Source of the DNA: Trichomonas vaginalis G3
Lineage: Eukaryota; Parabasalia; Trichomonadida; Trichomonadidae
Direction of reading: 5' to 3'
DNA: 64,000 nucleotides
Assembly (NCBI RefSeq): GCF_026262505.1
Contig: NC_067206.1
Coordinates: 7,716,879 to 7,780,878, forward strand
The position numbers and the translations under genes were made by a program. Positions 51,364-60,648 of the stretch are shown piece by piece; the stretch's first letter is position 1, and each line of letters starts with the position of its first letter. The notes beneath the pieces are model-generated. The model was given only the letters and a program-made list of their open reading frames with translations. It had not been told where the DNA came from and ran no database searches.

Positions 51364-51579
51364 ATGGCTGCAGGTATATTTAAGAAACTGTGGGATAAAG
51401 TAAAAAGAGGAGCGAGTAAAGTTTGGGAAACATTGAAGAAGGGAGCAAATTGGATATTTAAGAATAAAGAAGCAATTAGTGACATAGCTGAATCAATAAC
51501 ACCAAAAGCTGCTCCAATAAGAGAAGTTTTAAATAAAGGAGAAAAAGTTTATCAAAGACTACAACCGATACTAAGATAA
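51364..51579 (+). CDS. Amphipathic virion-type peptide A, 71 residues
   Basis: Begins MAAGIFKKLWDKVKRGASKV: a Lys/Trp/Leu amphipathic helix, followed by a second one (KKGANWIFKNKEAI). It is paralogous over the first 20 residues to the convergent gene at 51604-51840. Short basic amphipathic proteins with this start are common in viruses with double-jelly-roll capsids. A membrane-active or internal capsid role is inference. Confidence 0.6.
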   Translation: MAAGIFKKLWDKVKRGASKVWETLKKGANWIFKNKEAISDIAESITPKAAPIREVLNKGEKVYQRLQPILR

Positions 51580-51603
51580 AAATAATATTTATTTATTTTT
51601 CCA

Positions 51604-51840
51604 CTATTTACCTCCTATTTTATTAAGTATTCCTTCAGCTATTCCACCAATTGCGTTACCTGCTTGTGCTCCCATCGCCGGATTACCTGCTTTTGTACCT
51701 AATACTCCACCTATGATAGTTCCTGCCGTTTTCGCTACTGGTGCCAAAAAGTTTGCAACAGGTTTAATAACCTTTTTATAAACCCAACCCGCAGCTTTCT
51801 TAATTCCATCCCATAATTTTTTAAAGAATCCTGCCGCCAT
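51604..51840 (-). CDS. Amphipathic virion-type peptide B, 78 residues
   Basis: Begins MAAGFFKKLWDGIKKAAGWV, matching peptide A at 12 or more of the first 20 positions. It ends in a Gly/Ala-rich hydrophobic segment (GTIIGGVLGTKAGNPAMGAQ) that could insert in a membrane. It converges on peptide A with 24 bases between the stops. Function is inferred only from composition and location near the capsid gene. Confidence 0.6.
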   Translation of the reverse strand: MAAGFFKKLWDGIKKAAGWVYKKVIKPVANFLAPVAKTAGTIIGGVLGTKAGNPAMGAQAGNAIGGIAEGILNKIGGK

Positions 51841-51906
51841 TTCTGATTTAATATTAATTAAAAAATATATTTCATCACTTATATTCTAATTTTTATTTAA
51901 TCAGAA

Positions 51907-52275
51907 ATGAAACTGATTTTAAAAAGTAATGAAACAGAGGAGGAAGAAATAAATGAAAGTGGTAATGATCAACAAAAAATAAACGTTGTTAAACCAATTA
52001 CTGAAATAAAAATTTTTAAATCTGTTGAAGAATTTAATGACTATTATACCAATAATAAAAAATTATTTGAAGAATTGACAACATGTAAATTGAATAAAAT
52101 GTTTAAAGTTGATGGATTCAAAATTTCAAAAATAAAAGGAGTGGTTAGTTTGAAATCTATTCCTCAATCAAGAATCACCTCATTAATGAAAATTGATGAT
52201 TTAACAAAAAGAATAGAAGAGATTGAAGAAAGAATGAATCAAATAATTGATTTCATAAATTCAAATAATCATTAG
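51907..52275 (+). CDS. Unknown Maverick protein, 122 residues, ends in the right TIR
   Basis: Starts at ATG 51907 behind TTTAATCAGAA. An acidic start (NETEEEEINESGND) is followed by a charged helical body and a final coiled-coil-like helix (RIEEIEERMNQIIDFIN). The stop codon lies within the inner edge of the right terminal repeat. Not recognised. Confidence 0.55.
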   Translation: MKLILKSNETEEEEINESGNDQQKINVVKPITEIKIFKSVEEFNDYYTNNKKLFEELTTCKLNKMFKVDGFKISKIKGVVSLKSIPQSRITSLMKIDDLTKRIEEIEERMNQIIDFINSNNH

Positions 52276-52283
52276 TTTCTAAT

Positions 52284-52379
52284 TTATTTTTCTCGTTTAT
52301 GAGGTCTTTGATTATGACTCCATTGATTCCATTCATGATTTAAACAATGTTTAATTAATCGCGGAATATCTGACATCAT
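52284..52379 (-). CDS. Possible 31-residue TIR peptide, right copy
   Basis: Mirror copy of the frame at 32878-32973 (starts MMSDIPRLIKHC). Same reservations. Confidence 0.3.
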   Translation of the reverse strand: MMSDIPRLIKHCLNHEWNQWSHNQRPHKREK

Positions 52380-52509
52380 CTATATATATATATAGCTTCT
52401 TTTATTTTTCATTACATCATGTATGGGTTGAGTGTAAATGTCTTACATTTTACATCATTTTTAAATCTTGATTTATTCAAAAACATAAGACATGAATTTT
52501 TAATTTCTT

Positions 52510-52891
52510 TTACTCATGAAAATAATTATTTCTGATTTCTTTTACTCTCTCGTACATACTAGATTTGAAGAATTCAGAACATTTCCCATAATCTCCTAAA
52601 TGTTTTCTTATCTTATTGGTTTTCCATTCATTATATGAAACTGTATAAACTTTATCTTTATCTTTGCATCTTTCATCACTTCCAATATATTTATATTTCA
52701 ATTTTGATTTATTGGTTTCATATTCATTAACGTTTAATAATTCACAGTCTTCCTTTTTTAAATAAATGTTTTATGTATTCAGGATTAAGAATTCTATAAA
52801 ATTACTTCCCTTTAAATCTTTGAATATAAACAGGAACACCATCCTCTAAAATTCGATAATCTATTTTATCTGGTTTTACTTGTTGGGTCAT
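52510..52891 (-). pseudogene. TIR-encoded small protein gene, right copy (same lesions)
   Basis: Mirror of 32368-32749. It has the same TAA after 29 codons and the same frameshift before the open 63-codon C-terminal part, which is identical in protein sequence to the left copy. Sharing both lesions shows that the damage predates, or was spread by, the process that keeps the arms alike. Confidence 0.6.
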
Positions 52892-52930
52892 TTATGTAAG
52901 AATAAAAAAAATAAATTATGTTTAAAATTA

Positions 52931-54256
52931 ATGTTAAAAATAATGATACAAAATCGTTCAATATTGTATGAATTCTTACGTTTACAAAAAAAGTCACACA
53001 ACCAGCACTCATATACTACTGGAGATGATTTTTTAAACAAGATGAGTGATTACATGATTTCATTTTACAAAAGATTCATTGATCCTATGGTCTTTAAAAG
53101 GCAATCGTCTTTTGAATTATTACGTTTATACTCATCTTTTATCATTTGTTTACGACACGTTCTCTATTTTACATTTGGTGGCTACCACACCCATCATGAT
53201 CTATATTTCTTGCAATCTCTAACAACAATAAGCAACAATACTTTCATTTCGATGTCAGCGTATTTTTTGGTAAATTCGCATTTTAAGTTATCGAGGCTGA
53301 TACCAGTTTATATTTGGACTTATTATTACTCGGTTGGGATATATCTATACCGTCTCCTAAATAACAAACTCATTTATAATTATGATAATTTTTATTATTA
53401 TTTACTCCCAGTAGCTCATTCAGTCTTCTGGTTCACAGGTCCATTTATATTTTCTCAAATACTATATAGTCTAATGGCGGCTGGATTCAAAAAGACGACT
53501 TTTATGGGAGAATTTCTGATAATTTTAATTTGGTTCGTATTGTCATGCTGGGGAACATTAGAACACTTTAATAGCGTTATGGATTGGGGCTTCGGACAGA
53601 ATTTTATCATGTTTTTATTCTATTATACAATAGGAAATTTCATTAAAAATTACAAAATCAGATTGAACATAATTTTATCGGGATTAGGTTTTCTATTAAC
53701 AACATGGTTGCATTGGAAAGGTATTTTGGGCGAATTTTCCCCGTATTTCAAAAATTATCCAATAATTTCCAAATTATTGAAGTCTGATCTCATGTATTGT
53801 CCTTTTGCTACCTTTCAAACTGTTTTCCTTTTATTGTTTACTCAAGAAATACCAAATATACCATATTTATCTGAAATCATTAATTTTATGGGAGAAACTT
53901 CTTTTGGAATCTATTTATATCATTGCCATCCGATAGTCACTGGAGAAATGCGCTTAATTGATGTCAGAAAATACAAAAAGAATCCATTTTGGCCATGTTT
54001 AAATGTAACTTTCGGTATTTGGATTAGATCAATGATTGTTCATATGCTGAACCAATTAATTCTTAATTTTTGTGTGTTCAACGCGAAATGGTATCAATTT
54101 GTCATGAATTTTCTTGATAAAATTTTCAGCCTTCCAGAAGAACGGCCAACAGCACCACCAAATGATAAAGATAATGAAGAAAATCTTCCTGACCAAAATA
54201 TTCTTGCAGATTGTAAATTTGAAAAAGTTAAAATTAATATCGACGACTTAGAATGA
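52931..54256 (+). CDS. Acyltransferase-3-type membrane protein, 5' end displaced by the Maverick
   Basis: A polytopic protein with about ten hydrophobic segments (for example LIILIWFVLSCWGTLEHF and FATFQTVFLLLF) and the landmark GETSFGIYLYHCHPIV near its end. This matches acyltransferase family 3 (OafA-like O-acyltransferases), which modify surface sugars or lipids. A charged tail of about 45 residues follows. The original start codon (ATG at 32230, then GGA GAT) was cut off by the element. The frame runs open into the terminal repeat, where ATG 52931 would add 37 residues (MLKIMIQNRSILYEFL...) of element origin. Otherwise ATG 53042, eight codons after the original start, would serve. Whether it is still expressed is not known. 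Confidence 0.75.
   Translation: MLKIMIQNRSILYEFLRLQKKSHNQHSYTTGDDFLNKMSDYMISFYKRFIDPMVFKRQSSFELLRLYSSFIICLRHVLYFTFGGYHTHHDLYFLQSLTTISNNTFISMSAYFLVNSHFKLSRLIPVYIWTYYYSVGIYLYRLLNNKLIYNYDNFYYYLLPVAHSVFWFTGPFIFSQILYSLMAAGFKKTTFMGEFLIILIWFVLSCWGTLEHFNSVMDWGFGQNFIMFLFYYTIGNFIKNYKIRLNIILSGLGFLLTTWLHWKGILGEFSPYFKNYPIISKLLKSDLMYCPFATFQTVFLLLFTQEIPNIPYLSEIINFMGETSFGIYLYHCHPIVTGEMRLIDVRKYKKNPFWPCLNVTFGIWIRSMIVHMLNQLILNFCVFNAKWYQFVMNFLDKIFSLPEERPTAPPNDKDNEENLPDQNILADCKFEKVKINIDDLE
53021..53026. other. Right target-site duplication (GGAGAT)
   Basis: Second copy of the 6-bp target, in frame as codons Gly-Asp of the acyltransferase gene. Confidence 0.92.
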
Positions 54257-55319
54257 TATTTTCTTGTTTATGTGTTCTTTTTTATGTATGTAAACTGTTT
54301 GTATTGTTTAATATTCTTAGAAGCCAATATTTTACGTTCATATTGTGTTAATTTTTTCATAACATTAGATAATCATTGGATAACACCAATCATTCATTTA
54401 ACTCGTGTTTTTTCCTCAGGCTATCTCTAATATTTCTAGAATTGAGCGCGATTTTGCCTGAAATAGAGAACAATTAGAAAAGTTTTTATTAATTAAAACC
54501 TTTGTTTTATTTCCATTCATATCACACACACTAAATTTAATCAAAGGTACATTCACTATTTTTGACAAAATTTTAAATTTTCATGGGGTTGTAAATCTTA
54601 TAATAACTAGATGAATAAGGAATGAATCCCAGTATAATGTGCATCATTATATTAAACACTATATGTAAGGCTAATGATTCTATTAACACTTATGAAGATC
54701 TATAGTATTTGAGCAGATAAATTTGATAATTTCCAAAACTCTTATATTTCAAAATTAAAGTGTGCGAATGCATTTAAATGAGAGCAAAAAGAGATTGATG
54801 CTGTTAAAACTAGGTGTTAATTTGCAATTATTTCGCATCACAAGAACTACCCAGTAAATTCGGCTATCTTTCTTTGCAATTATTCTTCATTATACATATA
54901 ATATAATGGTTAGGGTTTGAAGAAAAGTTACTAGAGAATTATTGACTTTTGAAATAATGCAGAATTTTACTTGAAGAAATCATTAATTTATGAGTTCCAA
55001 ATTGCTAAGCATGACGAAGGATCATTAAATTTGCTACAATTAAATACACTTATTGCAGAATTAAGATTTTTGAAATTAAAAGTTTGAAATATTGCCTTTT
55101 TGAATAAAAATTTAAATTTTATTATATAATCATGATAATATCTTATAGAAATTAAAAGAAAATATTTTAAACCATTCAAATATTTTGAATGTCTTATCAA
55201 TTTAAAATATTAAAAGATAGCTTGATTTTATCATCATTAGTTGTTATCAAAGTTTTCTTCTTTTGATGAACAACAGTAAATGATTTGTTAATAGCTTGTC
55301 TTCCTTTTTTGCACCAAAA
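54257..55319. other. Gene-poor AT-rich DNA
   Basis: No credible gene. A 70-codon minus-strand frame at 54988-55200 ends in CSKFNDPSSCLAIWNS and could be a fragment of a larger protein, but I cannot support it. No repeat recognised. Confidence 0.35.
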
Positions 55320-55850
55320 TCAAAATTCTCACCCGATCAGTAATCGAAAATTTTGTAGCATACGATTATTTTCCATTGAAAAATTATCACTAAAAAACTT
55401 TAAAAAATTAACTTTTATTCTTAATTTCATGTATGAAGGAGGTAGGAAACGACTTTAAGATTGACATCCTATTCGTGGCTAAAGTTTTAGGAACTTTAAA
55501 GCCTAATTTGATATTGAAATTTTGGAAGATCAATGAATATGGGGATAAAAGTTGCATATCCTTGGACATTAAGAGGACATGTTATGAGAGTGGATAGCGT
55601 TCGACGATTCACTGAAAAAGTTACTCCTCGAAAAGACTATCTAAAGCCATCAAGTTTTTTGAATATTTTCTATCGTCTTTTTATTTTTAGTAAATTAGGA
55701 TGCTCATTAAACAGTATGATTAAATATACAAAAATTTTGAATTGATTTTTCAAGGGAAAATAATCGTACGCTACAAAATTCTTTCGATTCATCATTCAAT
55801 TGAGAATGATAATTTTGTAGCATTTTTCTAAAAAACGCTACAAAATTATT
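55320..55850. repeat. Inverted-repeat (MITE-like) element with AATTTTGTAGC motifs
   Basis: An arm at about 55325-55388 containing ATTTTGTAGCATACGATTA pairs with the reverse complement at about 55742-55806 (core TAATCGTACGCTACAAAAT), with a few mismatches. A further hairpin (AATTTTGTAGC...GCTACAAAATT) lies at 55812-55849. The 350-bp interior contains only a 70-codon frame of no known type. No convincing target duplication was found. Confidence 0.55.
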
Positions 55851-58129
55851 AAGTTATGATGATAATCTTGCACTCAATTTTGAAACTCTCTGATTTACAA
55901 ATAAGCATTCCTTTGGAAAAGCAGTCCTATTATGATTCAAGATATTTTAAAGCCCCCATTTCATACAATGCGCAGATATATTCGAAATTGCAAGAACTCT
56001 CAAGAAAAATGCAGCAGCAAAGAAGATTCAATAGTTTCTAGCATCAAAAATTTACAACCTTAATACAACAGTTAAAGAGAAGCTCGAAAAGAAAATAATT
56101 AACCATAAGGCGTCAAAAATTTTCTCACTGGGTTTTCGTCTATCAATCCCAGCTCATTATATACGCAACCAATCAAAAATCTGATATGGGAGTCCAAGGC
56201 TAACTTTTTGTTGTCTACCTAATAAAAGAGGAAGCAGCATTAGTGAGAATAATCGCAAATATTCAATTTAAATTATCTTTTTATTCTTAATTTAAAGTGA
56301 CAAAAAGAATAAAAAACCTATTCTAAGGCATGTTGTTATGTAAATGAGACTAGACATCATATTTTATGTTATGAAAAAAAAATATTTAGAATTTTAGAAC
56401 AAAATAAATAGAAAAAATAGCATAACTTATGGATGTGCGTATATTAAATTTAATAAATTAAGAGAAATTATTTTTGGCGCCAAAATTATTCGTTAACTCT
56501 CAAATTTTTCTGAGTCAATAAGCCGCCAAAAAAGTGTCATTTCTTTATAGGAAAGGAAACCTATTTGACGAACAATCCGGACACTAGTGCCTCAGCGAAT
56601 TTCCCCAAACCCACCAATCCCCTCCCTGCTGTTGTGCACCATCGATGGAAAGTAAGTCATCAATAGTCTCTTTTCCTGATTTCAAGCTAACGTTAGATCA
56701 TTCATGAAAGAAATCATTGCCTTTCATCAGAGACTTTCGTTATAACTGCGCTGCTCTCAAGTTCATCTTGAGAAATTTACGTAATAACTGAATTCCCAAA
56801 GTTCTTTAGGTGATCCAAAACACTGTAGCTGCTTGAACTTTGGACGAGCCTCGCACCCCAGAGAATAGAAATCCCAATCTTGCTCATGTTTAGTTGAATT
56901 AGTCTGCAGCAGTACAGCTCTGATACCACAAGATCGTGATGTATACAAAGTCACAACGCTATTTGATTCAACAACTAGCTAGTTTTGACATCAAATTGCA
57001 AAATTTGACTTCGTTATGAGCTCTTTGTAGCAAAAATACATTACACTTAAAGACTAGTTGCTAGACTGTAGTAGTTTGTTCGTATATATCTATTTTTCCC
57101 CAACGTATTGCATACTACATTTTGACAAGACTTGCAACCTTATAGTAACCTCGTTGGGAATTGTTCAAGCAAAGCGTAGGTAGTTAAGGTCGAGTAAGAG
57201 TTCTTCTTAAATCTTTCACTGAATGAGTAGGTGTTGGAAGAACTGTTCTCTAAAGCGATACAGTTGCGCTACATGTTCGTCAACTTGTCTAGAAATAAAT
57301 ATATCATTTGTTTTATACGTTTTTTCGTAATAAATCTATTTGTATTTGTTGTATTTGAGTATGAAGATAACAAAAACTACGGCATAAGACGCAGTACACT
57401 GGGCTTCGTTGCCATTTTATTTACCATGTTAAGAATAAACTTAACAGACATGCTTTGTTTTCGACGAAGCCATCTAAAATAACGTACATCTAAATAAAAC
57501 TAAAAAACTGTAAAATTTCTTTATTTGATAGTATACTTCAAATTATGCACTATACCTTCTAGAATTCTATAACACTCTTTGCATATAATTTTTTAAAAAA
57601 AAAGTTATATCTCGACAAAAATATGATTTATCAATAGAGTATGTAAAATAAAACTCATTCGCAGTATTAAAAAATCGTAAATCTTTCCAAAAAAATTTTG
57701 AATTACAAATTTTAAAACTTAAAACAACATTTTTTGAAGCGAAAAAACAAATCTAATTTTTTTTGGAAAATTTAGAATAAATAGAGCTCTTTAACTCGTC
57801 GAATACAAATTGTTTTCAAGTTTTTTTCGACCGGAAATTGAACTTTTAGAGTTTATACAATAAGATTCACATGAAAAAATACGGGTTTAACAAAGAAATC
57901 ACCAATATAAAGGTTTTTTAGTAGAACGAGATTGATAAAAACTATGGTATGATAAAAAGACGATAATTTTTTTGGCGGGATAATTGAAGAATATGAATGA
58001 TTCGAATTACAGACATACTCTAGTCCGAAACTTACTATGGTTCGTGACTTATTTTTGACACAGAATAGCTGTAGACTAAGGCTTACTCTAGATCCAGACT
58101 TATTATACAATTAAATTTGCTTTTGGAAT
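55851..58129. other. Gene-poor DNA between the acyltransferase and the satellite element
   Basis: Only short frames without recognisable content. The segment 56570-56960 is somewhat richer in G+C, and its minus strand contains TGGTATCAGAGC near 56920-56935, which resembles an initiator-tRNA primer-binding site (see rejected items). From about 57980 degenerate GACTTA units announce the satellite arm. Confidence 0.35.
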
Positions 58130-58554
58130 AAGACTTAATTTTAGTTACAAACTTATCTTAATATCAGACTTATATTTAGAATCAGACTTACTTTAGTCTA
58201 GAACTTACATTTAGAATCAGACTTCCATTTCAAGTCAGACTTACTTTCGTCCGAGACTTAAATTTCAAGTCATACTTACTTTCGTCCGAGACTTACATTT
58301 CAAGTCATACTTACTTTCGTCCGAGACTTACATTTCAAGTCAGACTTACTTTCGTCCGAGACTTACATTTCAAGTCATACTTACTTTCGTCCGAGACTTA
58401 CATTTCAAGTCATACTTACTTTCGTCCGAGACTTAAATTTTAAGTCATACTTACATTAATATCAAACTTATATTAACCTACGACTTACTTTTATTCCCAG
58501 ACATCTTGATCCACACTGACATTGAAAACTACTCATACATCTAAAGCCACTCAA
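58130..58554 (-). repeat. Left, short arm of the satellite element (35-bp units, inverted)
   Basis: Degenerate, then regular units of the form CTTACTTTCGTCCGAGACTT (period 35), about six clear copies at 58230-58440. A unique-looking stretch through ATCTTGATCCACACTGACAT to CTAAAGCCACTCAAACAT follows. From the last units to 58554 the sequence is the reverse complement of 60649 onward, so both arms share repeat and junction. Just beyond, a ~36-bp direct duplication ending in CCACTCAAACAT interrupts the match. Confidence 0.85.
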
Positions 58555-58874
58555 ACATCTAGATCCACTACGACATGGAGATCCACTCAAACATAATTTT
58601 TGCTCTCTAACTACATTTTTATATGATTTTACAACCTAAATTTTCTTCTTTACCTAAAGATTATTCGCAATATCTGAATATCATTAATTAATTGAGATAT
58701 TCAAGTTTTGACAGCGGATTTGGAAAGCAGACTTGATGGAGATTTTAAATCTGATGTCAAATCTTGGTTTTGTGCATTATTGGAAGAGAAAAAAGAGTGT
58801 TAATTGCAAATCTTAAATATAGGTTTTTACGAAAAATGTAATTAGGGTTAGAATCATAGAAAGATATATCTGTC

Positions 58875-59760
58875 AGACATTGTTATGTGTGACAGATAAT
58901 ATTGCATCTCATAGACACTGTTGCATCTTTCAGACACTGTTAAATTTCATAGACACTGATGCATCTCATAGACACTGTTGCATCTGTCAGACACTGTTGC
59001 ATCTCATAGACACTGTTGCATCTCATAGACACTGTTGCATCTGTCAGACACTGTTGCTTCTGTCAGACACTGTTGCTTCTGTTAGATACTATTGTATCTC
59101 TCAGACACTCTTGCATCTCTCAGACACTGTTAAATTTCATAGACACTGTTGCATCTCATAGACACTGTTGCATCTATAAGTCACTGTTGCATCTATCACT
59201 TACTTTTGCTTCTGTTAGATACTATTGTATCTCTCAAACACTGTTGCATCTCATAGACACTGTTGCATCTCATAGACACTGTTGCATCTTTCAGACACTG
59301 TTAAATTTCATAGACACTGTTACATCTCATACACACTGTTGCATCTGTCAGACACTGTTGCATCTCATAGACACTGTTGCATCTATCACTTACTTTTGCT
59401 TCTGTTAGATACTATTGTATCTCATAGACACTGTTGCATCTGTCAGACACTGTTGCATCTTTCAGACACTGTTGCATCTCATAGACACTGTTGCATCTGT
59501 CAGACACTGTTGCATCTCATAGACACTGTTGCATCTCATAGACACTGATGCATCTCATAGACACTGTTGCATCTGTCAGACACTGTTGCATCTCATAAAC
59601 ACTGTTGCATCTCATAGACACTGTTGCATCTCATAGACACTGTTGCATCTGTCAGACACTGTTGCTTCTGTTAGATACTATTGTATCTCTCAGACACTCT
59701 TGCATCTCTCAGACACTATGCCATCTCATTAACACTGTTGCATCTTTCATTGACTTTTTT
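58875..59760 (+). repeat. 19-bp tandem satellite (CACTGTTGCATCT family)
   Basis: About 45 head-to-tail copies of CACTGTTGCATCTCATAGA with variants GTCAGA, TTCAGA and CTCAGA in the last six bases, plus diverged units (TACTATTGTATCTCTCAGA). The 19-base period is not a multiple of three, so the long frames seen across it are artefacts. Confidence 0.95.
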
Positions 59761-59960
59761 ATCTCTCAGGAAATATTTTATCTCTATAATATTTTTTATA
59801 TCTCCCAAACTTTTACATCTTTCTGATTAATTTTTTTATCCTTTTTCATTCTGTTCTGTATATCGAATCTTATATAACAAATAATTAAATAGTTTCTCAT
59901 ATTTATTAACTATTTTTATAAACAATAATCATACACATTTTATTCATATAAATATTTTTT

Positions 59961-60623
59961 TCACAAACCATTTTTCCTCTTCCTTCTTACAACAAAATCC
60001 GGATCTCTTTCCTTATCTTTATTATCAAAAACTTCTTCGATAATTTTTGAAATCATGTCTTTGTTTTGCTGATATTCATCTGATTCTTCCGGAAGATATG
60101 CATTACTTAATGCCAAATCTATCACTTCTGGATGTGTTTTTCTTAATGATGATATATAATGAATTGCCTGAATTGTATCATAATCGATGTTCATCCCAAG
60201 ATTAAACATGAAACTTGTTGCCTTGTCAATTGACGGAAGATTTAAAATGCGTTGAACAAGACTTTTAACTCCTATATCTGGAGTTACTTGTTCTTCATAC
60301 AAGTAAATTTCGTTCTCAACTTTGGTTGTAAATGTTTTCCGAGCCGAAATTTTGCATTGTTCATTTTTCCGATCACCCTTTCCTATCGGATTGTCTTCAT
60401 CATCATAAACTAGAATATTCTTCGAACTATTGAATTCCAATTTTCCAATATGAAATGCTTTAGGTTTTTCTAAATCGGCCGGTTTTACATCTAAGATGTT
60501 ATGAATACATGGAATATGAACACCATATAGTTTATAAACATTTTCCATGTTGCAGTTGCATTTACAATGCTGTTCGACTTTATTTTTAATTGCCGAAATT
60601 TTCAATTTTCTATAAAGTTTCAT
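59961..60623 (-). CDS. Unknown 220-residue protein of the satellite element
   Basis: An intact frame from ATG 60623, only 26 bases from the inner edge of the right satellite arm, to 59961. Cys cluster near the N-terminus (HCKCNCN), then VYKLYGVHIPCIHNIL. The middle part looks alpha/beta (NILVYDDEDNPIGKGD). The C-terminus is acidic then strongly basic (DFVVRRKRKNGL), possibly a nuclear signal. I do not recognise a transposase or any other family. Its placement inside the inverted arms suggests that it belongs to the element. Confidence 0.6.
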   Translation of the reverse strand: MKLYRKLKISAIKNKVEQHCKCNCNMENVYKLYGVHIPCIHNILDVKPADLEKPKAFHIGKLEFNSSKNILVYDDEDNPIGKGDRKNEQCKISARKTFTTKVENEIYLYEEQVTPDIGVKSLVQRILNLPSIDKATSFMFNLGMNIDYDTIQAIHYISSLRKTHPEVIDLALSNAYLPEESDEYQQNKDMISKIIEEVFDNKDKERDPDFVVRRKRKNGL

Positions 60624-60648
60624 TACATTATCATTTTTTGGATTATGT

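Larger units (their letters stand above)
32239..53020. mobile_element. Maverick/Polinton element, 20,782 bp
   Basis: Bounded by inverted repeats of about 750 bp that start AGTAGTATATGAGTGC and by 6-bp target duplications GGAGAT. It carries the hallmark Maverick genes: family B DNA polymerase, rve integrase, FtsK/HerA-type packaging ATPase and a capsid protein. It also has a PrimPol-SF3 helicase, a fibre gene and several small proteins. Genes of the left half are mainly on plus, those of the right half mainly on minus. Many genes carry frameshifts or stops (see entries). No adenain/Ulp1-type protease was recognised, although Mavericks usually have one. Confidence 0.93.
52270..53020 (-). repeat. 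Right terminal inverted repeat of the Maverick (~750 bp)
   Basis: Reverse complement of 32239-32987 with a few differences. It ends ...CACTCATATACTACT at 53020 and is followed directly by the target duplication GGAGAT. Confidence 0.92.

Noticed and set aside
32239-53020. Search for an adenain/Ulp1-type protease in the Maverick
   Set aside because: No frame shows a convincing His-Asp-Cys arrangement; the 368-residue protein has His and Cys but not in the expected context.
54988-55200. 70-codon minus-strand frame ending CSKFNDPSSCLAIWNS
   Set aside because: Might be a fragment of a host gene family, but the rest has no pattern and no neighbouring pieces were found.
56763-57482. TGGTATCAGAGC (minus strand) like a retroelement primer-binding site, and RRSTLGF (plus strand, 57231-57482) like a copia RNase H end
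   Set aside because: They lie on opposite strands, there is no LTR pair, gag or polymerase frame, and a 12-base match can occur by chance.
58880-59826. Several long frames (60-130 codons) with HRHCCI-type repeats
   Set aside because: They are translations of the 19-bp satellite; the period is not a multiple of three and every frame looks alike.
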